Origin: Setophaga petechia
Taxonomy: Eukaryota; Chordata; Aves; Passeriformes; Parulidae
Assembly (NCBI GenBank): GCA_024362935.1
Contig: JANCRA010000014.1
Span: 682,001-746,000 of the forward strand
Length of the DNA stretch: 64,000 nt
Reading direction: 5' to 3'
Shown: positions 21,626 to 33,302 of the stretch, piece by piece
How the letters are laid out: every line of letters starts with the position of its first letter
Position numbering within the stretch: the first letter of the stretch is position 1
Position numbers and translations under genes: made by a program
The notes under the pieces: generated by a model
The model's input: the letters and a program-made list of their open reading frames with translations, nothing else
Told to the model about the DNA's origin: nothing
Database searches by the model: none

Positions 21626-24600
21626 AAATACTCTTTTTTTAAATCCAGGAGCTATCTGTTCTGCAGAATAATACTGAAACTCCAAACTCCTCTGCACATT
21701 AGGTAGAAATGAGCTATTTCTAGGTAAGTGGGTGCTATTTCAGAGCAGATTTTCAGCATCCACACTCTAATGGCTTCACAAATTATGAAGAACAAGGCTC
21801 AGGGTTTTCTTGCAGCTCGTGACTAACAACAACAAAAACAAACAGCAGTTTGTCCTGAGCTAACAACTTGCATGGTTTAGAACACCTCCCTGAGTTTTAA
21901 TGAGCTAAATGAGTTTAAAAGGTATCTGTTGTGAAAATGGCCTTGATCTGGAACCTTCCATGCCTTGTTCCAGTCTAAACAAACTTCAGTGCCTGGAGGA
22001 CAGCCCTGGCAGAGGGAGCTTCACGGGGAAACAGGGACAGCTCCACTGCAGCATCCTGCCAGGGACCCCTGCAATACAGTCTATTCCAGAATCATTTTTC
22101 TTTTTATTATTTCATTAAGTTGTATCTCACTAAAGTTCCTCCTAGGATCTCTCTACAGCACCAAATTTTTCATTGAGAAAACTATAAATCATAGGCCTAA
22201 ATTACAATTTAATTATAAACGCCTTCCTTTCTAATGCTGCCTGGGACCTTTTACCCTCCTACATAATTCTAAAAAATGACCCCTGTCATAATTTCCTTCA
22301 CTAGAATAATATGCAGAGATCTAATCCTGAATCCTGCTGTCTTATAATTTAATATAGGAGGTAATTATTATTCAAAAGATAATGTTGCAGATATTGAAAA
22401 TATTCTGAAGTTTAAGTCTAAAAAAACCCTTCCCTTGGTATGTAAAAGCCTCTTATTTGACTCTTGCAAGAAAGGAAATAAATAAAAAGGTTTTAGGACT
22501 TTATACAAAATGTTAGGAACATTATTTGTAGCTGAGATTTGTCAACTATAATTTCTATAACCCTTGAACTACAGAGAAAACACTCACATGCAGCAAAAGC
22601 AGGAAGGCACCAGACCATTTATTATTGATCTCTGCTTTTTGCCATAGGTTAGACAGACAGCTCTGGACTGCTGATATTCAGCTGAAAAATAAGCCTTAGG
22701 TGGCTCCACATTTTGGAACACAAGGAAATCTAAGGTGAGCCAAAGTCAAAAGGAAACCAAATCAAACAAACAAAACCCACCATCATGAAACCACCTTCTT
22801 ACAGCTCAAAATTTATTTCACATTGATCACATCAAAGGCACAGCTACGTTTATCCAAAACACTCCTGTGAAGAAGTTAAATTATAATAAAACCTTAAGGA
22901 ATTCGTTTTCCTAGTACATGTTAGTACTAGGAATTAGTACATTTTCCCTAAGTCAGAAAAGCAAGGAGTAACACCATTATGTCAGTTCATCTTGCACAGG
23001 AGACGTGGATTTAATCTCAGCCCAGGAACACGGCTGTTACTGCCTGCCTGTTCCCTCTACATAGGAAGGCTTTGACCTTAAAGCCCTTTTTTCTAAAACT
23101 GGGATTCATCAATAAAAATGTGTTTTCTTTCAAGTTAACTCTTAGGGTATGCAGGAATATCTACCAAAGAGGGGAACTGAGTGCAGCTGGAGCAGGAGCA
23201 GGTGAGAATGAACATAAGGAGAGAGAATTAACAGAAATAATTCAAGTATAGTAGAGTAAAAATCACAAAACTGGAATGTTTTCCCTGTTTCAAATTCAGG
23301 GAGCAAACCCCATTTTTTCAGGTAAATGAGATATCAAATGAGCTTTATTGCTTCTAACCATATCCAGCTCCATCAGTGAGAACAAATAAAATCCCCTAAC
23401 TGACAGATTCAACATCCTGAAGAGGGAGAGGCCAGGGAGGTTATCAGAAAATGGGGTTCACAAGAGGTAATTATAGCCTGTGCTCACCCTGCTTAGGTGA
23501 GGCAGAACATCACGATACAGCTCCATAAAAATCAAACTATATCATGCAGAGGCACCAGTTTACTGCTCTCTTTGGTTTTGCTTTGGGAGCAGTTCATTTA
23601 AGACACAATAAATGGAAGGGTTTTTTCTCCTGTCCCTCCATAAATCCAGGGACAGTGCAAATGAGGAGGTGCTCATTACGGACAAAGGAAAGGGGCTCCC
23701 CAGACAGTGACACGAGCTGGGAGCACTGAAGCTCTCATTAAAGGAGCCCTGAGCTTTTTTGTAATAAGGAATATTACTTAACAACACTCCAAGCATGGTT
23801 CACTTCATCCTGCTGAAGTGAGCTTTTGGGGGGCAGTGAAGGGGAAAAGAGGGAGGATCCACAGTGCCACAAATACCATAAAAACAGAGACGGAGTTTTG
23901 CCTGTAACAAATTAATAATAAGTAAGGAAGTGTCACTGCCTGCCTGTAAGTGAATGGCTTCATGCAACACACGGATTCAAGGATCCCAGGGGGATTCATG
24001 GAAGGTGTCAGACTTTACTCCTAAATAAACAAACAAAACCGGGCTGGAGGGACACAGGTAGAAAATTTCAGTTCTCAAAGCAGAAGGATAACAAAAGGTT
24101 TGAAGCCACCACCAGGGCAATCGGCCAAGAAACCACTACCATTAACACAGTACATTCTTTGTGCACATGACCAACTTTCCCTACAAAGATCCTGTGGCTG
24201 TCCCTACAGAATTCAATTCTGGCTTTGCCAAACCATCACTCCCACCCGTCAGATTACTTTCAGTTGTGCAGCTATCCCTGAATGCACTCACTAGCTCAGC
24301 CTTCTGTTGTCTGAAAGCTCAGTAAATATATTTCCTACTCTGTGATTCAGCTCATTAAAGCAAACACTGCAGTGACCCAGGGTCAGGGCAGACCCCTGCC
24401 AAAACTCAGTGTATACCTCCTTGCATTCTGACAGTCCTAAGTTTGCCCTAAAAATGATTCTTCAACCTGTTCTACACCACTCATCTCAACCAAATTTCGT
24501 GAGCTTGCTAAGAAATAAAGTTGTGTGAGGAGTGTCAGAAACCTCCCTGAACTGGAGATCTGTGACAGCGAGTGCTCCTTCCCTGCCCACACCTGTTACT

Positions 24601-24685
24601 CTGCTAGAGAAGTTGCTGTGTGGCTCAGACAATGTTTTTTCTGTCAAGTCTGTGTTTGTTATTCATTTCCTTGTCACCTTCCAAG
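21626..24685. other. Unique noncoding sequence, no gene seen
   Basis: Mostly AT-rich, with short A-rich simple stretches near 22758-22785 and 24019-24040. Open frames are at most 89 codons. Only a hairpin (22908-22933) stands out. Confidence 0.5.
22908..22933. other. Perfect 10 bp inverted repeat (hairpin)
   Basis: TTCCTAGTAC and GTACTAGGAA arms flank a 6 base ATGTTA spacer. It could form a cruciform or RNA hairpin. There is no adjacent terminator or gene context, so function is unknown. Confidence 0.7.
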
Positions 24686-24689
24686 CGCT

Positions 24690-25295
24690 CACAAATAGTT
24701 TGGTTGCTTTTGCCAGAGTTTCAGCAGGAACTGGAGGTTACCTGACTGGTCTGTAACTCCTGTCTAAAGTCAGGACACTGAACTGTCTTCCAGGATTTCA
24801 CCTTCCCTGCACAAGTCTTCAAAACAAGCCACTTCTATTCTGAGTTTATTTTGGCTCTACATATTCTTTTAATGAGTTTTGAAACCAACAGTTCTGACAA
24901 CAGCTCTCCTGGAGACTTTAAGCTGTTTCTTCTCTCTTCAGGACTCAGATCTCACCCCTTTGGCAAGGGCATTAATTATGGTAACTGCTGTCCCATGGAC
25001 AGCTTCAAGAGAGACAATACAGAAACTTTTGGCTGTCTCAAAATTCTCTTTGCTCTCCACTGAATGGTGATCCTACACTTCTCTTCATTTTCCCATTCCT
25101 CATGCTCTTAGCAACCTTATTCTTGCTATTTTGACACATCTTGCATCCTATTTGATGATTTGGCCTCTCTGGTTTTATCACTATGTGCTCTGCATGAAAG
25201 TATTTTTCCACCAGTCTGCAAGGTGGTTCCTTACACCTGGCATCCATCCTCTGCACTAGAATAGTTTGCATTTGATAAAAAGGTCCCATTTATGT
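24690..25295 (-). mobile_element. Old CR1-type LINE fragment, ORF2 reverse-transcriptase region
   Basis: Read on the minus strand in CR1 order, it shows a KPERPN-containing linker around 25150-25180, a SLKSPG segment (KSPGPDG-like) near 24900, CREGEILED (compare CRLGEVPEDW) near 24800, and SYRPVR (compare NYRPVSL, the start of the RT domain) near 24750. Stops and frame changes interrupt it, so it is inactive and old. It differs from the other CR1 copies here, which are only 3' tails. Clade (CR1 versus the related L3) cannot be settled by eye. Confidence 0.65.
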
Positions 25296-26671
25296 AATTA
25301 TTCAGATTTTGGGTCCGAATAATTCCCAATAATCGCCACATTAGGTGTCCAACACTTTCACTGTCACTGATTATTCTTAGTTTTAATGCCCACTAAACTC
25401 AAAACTTGCTGCCCTTTTGCCTGTGATGGCCCAAGCAGTTTTGTCTTGGCCTTCTGCCTCCCTGTGACACACCCACTCTACATTCCAGAGAGTGTTTAAG
25501 TTTTTTTACTCTACTGGTTTTTGGGGACTAACAACATTGTCACTTTTTCCCTTTCTGTAACTGGAGGCCACCACAAAGAGAGACAAATCAAGCCCAGGCT
25601 TGCAGTCATTGCTGATGGCAGCACTTATTCACGGTCCAAGAACACGCATTCCTGCAAGTTTGCAGCAGTACTTTTGCAAATGGACCCCAGCCCCAGCACA
25701 TCTCTCTCCCATTTAATAGGCTGCCTTAAGAGCACGTTTGCTCAGACCCCATCAAACACGGGTAATTGACAGCTCTCCACCCCCAGCATCCCCACTCCTG
25801 GAAGGCCGTTTCCCCAGGAGCCGCCTCAGCCAACCTCAAACACTTTATTACTGGTCAATTTGGGTTTCCTGCCCACTGTAAGTGGCAGTGCTGAGGGTCT
25901 CTAACTCTCTCTTGTCTCGCTAATCAATATAAGCAGTCACTTCCACGGCGTTTCCCTGCTACTCAGCAAGAAGGACGAGAGAGTGCCACGGGTTGTAAAT
26001 AGCAGAACAGCCTCAGCGCTACATCACAAAGTTAAACTTCAGAAACAGGAGCCTGCTTTTATTTTGGACTTTTGGGCTTCTTTTGGAATTTTCTCTGTTT
26101 TGATTCCTTCCAGGCAGAGCAAAGCACTGCACTTGGTTTTATGTCATTCCCACTAAGAGTCTCCTCGGTGGGGAGGGTCATAGTTACCCTCCCAGGAACA
26201 AAACTTCTCTGGGAGCAGCACGTGGCTGGAGACAGCACCAAGAAATTCCATAAAGTGCCAACCACAGCTTTACAGTCACCGCGTTATGGGTATGAGAAAG
26301 TCGGGATTAAACAATTATTGCCTGGAACTAAGGCAGTAAAATTTGTTTATGAGGTAAATTTTAACAAGAAACAAACAGTTAGTGTTGTTTATAAGCAAAC
26401 TCGAGCTGTAAAATCCAGGGAATGCTTTGTAAATGCCCGTCCATGGGCCAGGTGAGGTCCTGGAGGGAAGCTCCCTGCTGCTTGCAGCTGGCTCTCACAC
26501 ACACAGTGTGACCAGCTCCAGGTGACATCAGAGCCAGTGGCTGTGCCCAAGGATGGCAGGGACAAGATCTTCACTTGCTGCTGAAGGTGTTTCTTCTCAC
26601 AGGTCTTCCCTTCCACTGCACGGAACGACCTCCTTGTCCTGTCCGTACCCAAAACAGCCACGATGACTGCT
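25296..26671. other. Unique noncoding sequence, no clear gene
   Basis: The 25300-25560 part may be further degraded LINE sequence but has no landmark. A 127-codon plus-strand frame at 26072-26455 has no recognisable domain or codon signature. The 26240-26420 part is AT-rich and repeat-free and could be a conserved element. Confidence 0.45.
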
Positions 26672-26785
26672 CACAGTATTCTGTTTAGGGTGGAAATGGC
26701 TTCTAAGCTGCTCAAGTCCAACCATTAATGCACCGCTGCCAAGGCCGCTGCCAAAGCACGACCTTGCCAAGAGATGGAGGAGCAG
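26672..26785 (-). mobile_element. CR1 LINE 3' fragment
   Basis: Antisense CR1 tail: degenerate 'gtattctgtttagggtgg', then 'ctcaagtccaaccattaatg' and 'caccgctgccaaggccgctg', matching the 'tcaagtccaaccat' and 'gccaaggccacc' landmarks of one CR1 subfamily. Diverged and short. Confidence 0.7.
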
Positions 26786-27430
26786 GCTGTGACCCAGCAG
26801 CAAGGCAAGCAGAGTCTGCTCGAGGCCCCTCTGGCACAGAGCAGAGTGCTTGGATCCAGTCCTAAATTCAGCACACTCTGGTTTCCCACTGCCGCCTCGG
26901 TTAACAGGAATTGCCCATATTTTTACTCAGCACTGCAATGCACTCTGTTTTAATGAAATTATTTCATCAGGCTGAGCCCCAGGAGGACTCAGGGTTCCCG
27001 TGCAGTGCAGCCTGACCACAGCAGGAACACCAGCACTACAACGAGGAGCAGCCTCCCCAGGCTGACTCCAGTAGCAGGGCAGCAGAGATGGAGCATCCAC
27101 GCTTCCACAGCCCAGCACAGCCCAGGGATGCTGCAGATGTGGAAACTGAAGACCAGTCCCTGAAAAGCCAGAGCCAAAGGCTGATGGGGAACAGCAGGGA
27201 CACAGATGTAGGGCCAGAGCAGTCCCTGCACCTGGCTCCACAGCACAGCCACCCTTCCACCTCCACGGCCACCCAGACAGCACACACTGCCTGGGCACTA
27301 CCCAGGAATGCTACTGCTTTCATTAAAACCCTCTTGGCATACTTTGAGGAAGGAAGTCCACCTTTGCTGATCCCACTTTACTCTTCCACAACAAGAAAGA
27401 AATAAAAAACCTGGAGGGGGGGAAATGTAA
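26786..27430. other. Unique noncoding sequence, no gene seen
   Basis: GC-moderate sequence with overlapping open frames of 95-123 codons on both strands, none with a recognisable domain. No repeat landmark. Confidence 0.45.
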
Positions 27431-28540
27431 CATTATTCTTTTTACTGCACACACACACGAAAAAAATCTTTAAAAGTGAGTATCTGCCTACTGCAAAGTA
27501 TTGAGGTGAAAAGGGAGGTGTTATCATCTCCGTTCCCCCAGGATCTCTTAGAATGTGTGTGTTTCTGTGGTGGTTGGCTTGTGGTTTCGTTGTTCACTAC
27601 AGTTTCCCAGAGCCCTATATTTTACTGAAACATAAGTACAGGCCCACCAATTTGCTGACAAGCTGATCTATTGGCTCTAGGACACTGAGGGGAATTATGC
27701 TCCTGCCGCCCTGATGCTCTCCTTTGTTTAGGAAAAGAAGAGAGAAAGAGAGAGAGTGAAAAAAAAAATCCTCAATCGTTTAGTACAAGTCATTTTACAT
27801 GCTGGGATAATGAAGTATAAAAATGCCTTCAAAGGACTGATTTCCTACTTTTAACTCACTACCAGCCGAGCTCTTTGTGAGGCCCTCTGGAACATGCATT
27901 CCCAGCCCCACTCAAACAAAAGAGCTGCGAATTCATTAAACTATTTAATTATGCCTTTTTATTTTTCTCCATTAGCAAGCCCTGCCAGTACAAAGTAAAT
28001 AAAGCCACCATGGTCTTTCCCCAGCAGACACACTGACTGTTTTTATTCTTTATTCAGTTTACAATATAAAGGGCTATTTTTCCCCCCTCCTCCTATTCTT
28101 GGCGAGTTTCCTAATACAAGCCCTACAAACAGAAGCATCCAACTGTACATGCGACGCATGGAAGCCGGGAGCAGCACTCAGCATTGCGAGCACATACCCC
28201 AGACAGCTTTCAAAGTACCAGCAGCCAACGGCAGCCTAGCAGCACTTTGCAGCCAACGCGGAAAAGATATTAGCTTTTTTTTTATACTCTAGTAAATTTG
28301 CTTTTTACATCTATTTCTTTTCAGAAGGGCTTGTTATTGAGCTTACTGTCCACAAATTCCATTGATCTCAGGCTGTGACTCAATCCATATGCTCACGCTT
28401 TGACACCAGCACAGCAAGCAAGCGATACAAATCCTGTTCAGGCTACAAACTTATTGATTTTATAGATTTCCCCCAAAGTTGTGATAATGATATATCATTG
28501 TTAAATTTGGTAGAACAAACTGCTTTCCCAATCTGTCAAT
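27430..28540. other. Candidate conserved noncoding element cluster
   Basis: About 1.1 kb free of recognised repeats, with alternating AT-rich and mixed blocks and many developmental factor words: TAATTA (27946-27951), a forkhead-type GTTTACA (28057-28063), a MEF2-like CTATTTTT (28074-28081) and several ATTCATTA/TTATTGA cores. A purine-rich run (27730-27769) lies inside. The only open frame is a 91-codon one beginning at 28375 with no domain. This is the most enhancer-like stretch in the window by texture. Conservation itself is not visible from one sequence. Confidence 0.35.
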
Positions 28541-30299
28541 GCGAGCATGAAAACCAATTCACAGCCTTGTTTAGAAGGCTTTCCCTTCAGAAGAATAACT
28601 ACTGCTGGTGGAGGCAGATCACCAACACCCCGCCGCTGGCAGCGGGGTGATGGATGTCACCTTTCCAGTTGCCCTTTCCTGACCCACAGCCCGCTGCGTT
28701 CCCAGACTTGCCTCCTGGTTATGAGAACCACCCTTATTTTTCAGAAGCCTTTCTCAAATTCATTATTTAAAACTTGCAGTAGATGTAAACCGTAATAATA
28801 GCTTTTAAACATATTTCCTTTAAATATTTTAGATGCATTAAGATGACATGAGAATTATTGATTTTAGCAAATCACTTTTGCTTGTTCTGTTCCTGGGCTC
28901 AGATAAATGGCAAAGCCGTGCTTTTCCCTTCCATGAGAGGGAGACAGAACACTGGCTTAAAGAGGAGTGGCCTCACTCCCTGTTCCACCATAATTCCTCA
29001 ACCTCCCAACAGTGGGAACAACGGAACGTGTTCCTTCACAGACTGCCCTGCCAAACCCACTCGGGCATTTTCCTCATGGCGTCCCACTGCCAAAGCAGAA
29101 ACCTGATCTGCCACATCTCCCAACCAGCAAGCACGGGGCCGTGCCAGGGGCATTAGGAAGACGAAACTCAAGCTGTTTCTCAGGTTCTGAGAACGCGACA
29201 TGAGAAGCTCATCAGTCCTTCTGTGCTTATCACAGGACAGAAAGGCTCTCACCAGCATCACGTCTGCAGGGTGCAGGAGATGGACACAAACTGTAAACAG
29301 CTGTTGTGTTTTTAACAAACCATGAAATAGCTCCAACAAAACCGTTTGCTGGAATGACAATGTCAGCTTTCATTCCCACATTCTCCTCCAGCTCTGAACA
29401 ACTATTAGCCCTCCAGAAGGACACCTAGAAATCATAGACAAAACATTTGCCAAAGAAACTGAAATTAATAAAAAGGCAAGACTTACTAATTTTTAAAAAT
29501 AAATTTAGGAAATCCATGCAAATAAATAGTTTTTCTTCTTGAGACCCTTCTCTTTTCCATCCCAACCTTTCCATCTGTTACTTATCCATCTTCACTCAAC
29601 ATCCATCTCTTAGCACTGGAAAAGCAGCTTGACTCCTCCAACATGATGTCACTAGTTCAACACACCCCACAGAGTGAGAGCTTCCCTGTGCTCTCCCCAG
29701 CCCTGCTGGTGATACGTGCCCACATCTGGCAACACAGCCCCGAGCACTTCACCGTGTTCCTGGCACAACGGCTCGGAGACGCATTTTGAAGGGCTGAACA
29801 CCTCCCTCCAGTGCCTATCCTTTCACTTCTGATTTAATTCAAGGTGATAGGTGCTGAACTCTTTTACCTACCATGGCTTTTTCTGAACTTGCTGAATGCC
29901 CTTTCCAAATATGTTTTTGCGAAAAGTCTTTCTGAACTTCAGGGCACTCAAAATTCAGGCACCTGCCTGCGGTTTCTCTTCTTTGTCTTCCAACTCTGAT
30001 AAGAAACAACAACTCGATATACTTCTCATTCATCTATGGTATTTTCAGTGTTTCCCCACTCAAACAGCAATGTCAGGCTAAGAGAAAGGTGACAGAACAG
30101 CATAAATTCAGATATTTTATTATCATGTCACTGAAGAGCTGTGTTTCATGCTTCTCTTTCAGAGCACAAAGGGTGTCACAAGAACAGACTGCCTGTTTGC
30201 TGGGCAGAGGAGCTTCTTTCAGTAACAGAATCAGCATTCAGCTATTGCTGTTGGAAGAACTGAAGACCTTAACCCAGGAAATGTCATCATGAACTCACT
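28541..30299. other. Unique noncoding sequence, no gene seen
   Basis: Mixed composition. A POU octamer ATGCAAAT occurs at 29516-29523. Open frames reach 120 codons but overlap on opposite strands and lack domains. Confidence 0.5.
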
Positions 30300-30420
30300 T
30301 GTGTGATGGGACAACTGAGACTTGGTGAAACTGTAGGGCTCGCCAAAGGCCTCACAGGAAGCCAGTGGAAAGGTGGTGTCCCAGGGATGGAGACTCTCAC
30401 CCACTGTATATTACACCTGT
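30300..30420 (-). mobile_element. MIR-type SINE relic
   Basis: Antisense MIR. The plus strand reads 'gatgggacaactgagacttg', 'ctcgccaaaggcctcacagg', 'aagccagtggaaaggtgg', then 'ctctcacccactgtatatta'. This follows the reverse complement of the MIR consensus in order: an 'aaactgaggc' block, a 'ttgcccaaggtcacaca' block, a 'gtaagtggcagag' block and a 'ctcttaaccactatgctata' block. High divergence suggests an ancient insertion. Confidence 0.6.
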
Positions 30421-32412
30421 TCTGGATCACGTCAGCTCATGTCTTCAAGAAAAGATTCACAAAGGGAATGTCCTCTCATATTCCCCATTATTCCTTGTTT
30501 ACTGGACAAATAATGACTTTACTCCAGCCAGTCCCTGCAGTAGTAAAGGCATCATAGGCTCCTCCTACATGGTTCCTAATGACCTCCATACCACTTGATA
30601 TTGAATTTATATGACCCCCACAATAGGAAAAACCAGTCCTTGGTGTTCTGTGGTGTTCCCACTCAGGGTAACAGAACATGGGGGAGGATTAACATTGTGG
30701 TTCCAGATGACAACAGAAGGGAACCGCTGTCTCAGAAAAAACTAAGTCTGAATGTGTAACAGGAATCTAAAGACGTCCAAAGAGTACAAGTACTTCCAAA
30801 ATTATCTTAATTCCTTCCTTGCTCTGTGCCAAAGCAATTTGTTTGGACAAGCCACAGAATCTCTGCCTTCAATTTACACTTCTGGAAAAATAAGTCTCTC
30901 CTTTCTCGCATCCCACTCTTTCTCACTTTCCACCCCCCCAAAAAAAGGAGAGAAAAGAGGAAAAAAAGCCCTTCCTGATAATTGCACTGGTCCAAATGTG
31001 CAGGGCTTTCATACAGAATGATGGCTTCCCTTGTCTCCTGCATTTGTTCATCTCCTTTGGGAGGAGCAATTTACAGAAAGCATTATCGATTTTTGCCATA
31101 ATAGGTACAGAGATGCCTCACTGTCCCCGCTCAGCCAGCTCACTCTCTGCATCACAACTGTCAGGCCAGTTTGTGAAGACCGTCATTATTTTTTTTCAAG
31201 TAAATCCATCACAGGAGTGGGGGAAAAGTGATGAAAATAAAATTATTTTCACCTTGCCATAAAAAAGAATGGCCGTGTTCCCTAACAGAAATAAGTGCAA
31301 ATGCTGTCAACTAAGAGAGCGGAAGGGAAATTCAAAGCAAATAAAAGCGGGCTGGGGGGAGCACGGGAAGGGGGGTGCGAGGAGCCATGGCAGGAGCTAA
31401 TTTACTTTCAACACATTCTGGAATTTTCCTGCTAAAGCCTCTATTTACAACTCTTCCAGTTGTTCTTCATGTTCTCATTTCTCAGGAAGTGCTGAAATCT
31501 ATACTTTGTACAGATATTTACTTTGGCTTTTAGGGCGTAGAGGAGATTGCGGGTTTGGGGATGCAGTTATTAAATATTATTGGTCTGGGGGATGAAATGT
31601 GCTGTGAAAGCTCCCTGTGAACGCAGACCACCCACCCGCCCCGGGATTACCATTGCTCTCGCTCCTTTGTGCGGGGCTGGGGGCTTCTCCCACTCCCCAT
31701 TCTCCGGGGCAGGCTGAGGCCACCAAACTCATTCTGTCCCTGATCAGCATGTGAATGTTGTGGGACACTTACTTCAAATATTTCTGAAGCTAAAAAAGCC
31801 TTTTAGAAATCACATCTAAAAACAAACAATTCCCCCCTGCCCCTCGCCTGCATTACTGACTCTCCGACAAGCCCTTTGGTATTCATCCCTCCTCCTTGAT
31901 TAGTTTTTGCTGTACCCTTCGTGTTGGTCACTTATCTCACATCTTGAAGGTCACACTCTGTACTCCCCTATTCCACCAGCACTGGCTTGCTTTTTATTCC
32001 TGAAGACAGCCTTGTTTTGGGCTCAGAAGGTTTAATCCAAGAATTGGCTCTGGATCTAATTCCCAGATCCTCAGTTCATTAGCCATGAAAAGTGATAGCT
32101 GCTTAAGATTTTTATGAGCCATTGTTCCAAAGCGGGCCACAGAAACGGCACAATTACCCAGTGCAGTGCACAAAGCCCTGGCTGCCTCTGGCACTGACAC
32201 GAGGAGCTCGATAGCAATCAAACAGCTTAATGAAAAGCAGCAAGTTTGCTCTTGGTAAGGAGTGAGGGATCTGGGAAGTTTGTTTCCACGTGGTGCTTTC
32301 TGTAAGGACACTTGTTAGGAAAAAATTTAAATCACCCTACCCATCCTTCAGGAACACTGGTACTAAAGGAGACACAACTTGGCTTTTTGACCCTTCCACA
32401 CAAGCACTTGTG
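30421..32412. other. Unique noncoding sequence, no gene seen
   Basis: Contains a short C/A-rich run at 30930-30968 and a G-quadruplex motif at 31349-31375. The 31400-31580 part is AT-rich with TTAAATATTATT-like words. No gene recognised. Confidence 0.5.
31349..31375 (+). other. G-quadruplex motif
   Basis: G runs at 31349-31351, 31354-31359, 31365-31367 and 31370-31375 with loops of 2, 5 and 2 bases satisfy G3+N1-7. The motif stands in otherwise mixed-composition unique DNA. Confidence 0.7.
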
Positions 32413-32765
32413 AACATCACAGAATCCTTTGGGTTGAGAAAGGATTTAAAATCATTAAGCCCAGCTGTTTTCCCAGCACTGCCAGGGCCACCACTAACCC
32501 TTGTCCCCAAGTGCCACATCCACATGGCTGTTAAATCCCTCCAGAAATGGGTGCTCCACCTCTGCCAATGCCTGGCCATCCTTTTCATGAAGAAATTCTG
32601 CCAGATGTCCAACCTGAATCTCCCCAGCACAGCTTAAGGCTGACTCCTCTTGTCCTGTCCCTTATTCCCTGGCAGCAGGGAGGAACCCTGAGAACAACTA
32701 GACTTCCTATTACCTCCAGCATTTAAAGCTCATCTGTCCCGTCCCTCTGGAGTCTCAAACAGATT
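32413..32765 (-). mobile_element. CR1 LINE 3' fragment (about 350 bp)
   Basis: Antisense CR1 tail, among the longest here. Landmarks in order: 'cacagaatcctttgggttga', 'cactgccagggccaccacta', 'gtccccaagtgccacatcca', 'tgggtgctccacctctgcca', 'ctgaatctccccagcacagc', 'tcctcttgtcctgtccctta' and 'tcatctgtcccgtccctctg'. No coding capacity remains. An overlapping 115-codon plus-strand frame is antisense to the element. Confidence 0.88.
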
Positions 32766-33239
32766 TACACATTAATATTGAAACTTGAATTCATTGCAAA
32801 GGGATGTCCCTGTGCCTGCATCTGCCACCCCCATTCCCCAAGGACAGCCCTTGGGTCCAGCACATCCCAGCAGGCTGCAAACCGAGCCAGCTGCCCCTGG
32901 CAGAGGGAAGGTCCCTGCCCTGAGACTGCCCACCCAGAGAACCAGCACCAGGCCAGCTGAAATCCACACCTCAGGCTACTCCAGAGCGACTTCTCATGTG
33001 AGGACAAGCAGCAAAGCCTTGGTACCTTGTGTCCTTGGACCCACAACCATCACAGCAACAGCTTCGTGCTCTGCAGATATTTCTGGTCTGTTTCTCACTG
33101 GACATATTTCTATAAAAACCCTATATATTAAGAAAATGAAACATAAAGCAATAGCAGGGTCATCCTAGCTACACATGTATGAAGATGAGATGATGCTGCT
33201 GCTCTCAGTAAACAGCCAGCACCTGTCATGGCTGAGCTG
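32766..33239. other. Unique noncoding sequence, no gene seen
   Basis: GC-moderate sequence between two CR1 fragments. Overlapping open frames of 60-127 codons have no domain. Confidence 0.45.
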
Positions 33240-33302
33240 GGCTGCAATGATACTTGTGGGTCCCTTCCAGCTGAAGATACTCCATGAGTCTGTGATTGCA
33301 TG
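33240..33302 (+). mobile_element. CR1 LINE extreme 3' end
   Basis: Sense copy of the last ~60 bases of CR1: 'gcaatgatacttgtgggtcc', 'cttccagctgaagatactcc' and 'atgagtctgtgattg'. Short, but the order of landmarks and terminal octamer-like repeats fit. Confidence 0.65.

Noticed and set aside
26072..26455. 127-codon plus-strand frame as a gene
   Set aside because: No domain, no supporting splice or promoter signal, and composition like neighbouring noncoding DNA.
20270..31787. Further minus-strand acceptor/donor pairs bounding 15-17 nt (near 21056 and 31771)
   Set aside because: Segments are too short and such pairs arise by chance in AT-rich DNA. They serve as a warning for the listed micro-exon candidates.
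32290..32637. 115-codon plus-strand frame
   Set aside because: It is antisense to a CR1 tail for most of its length.
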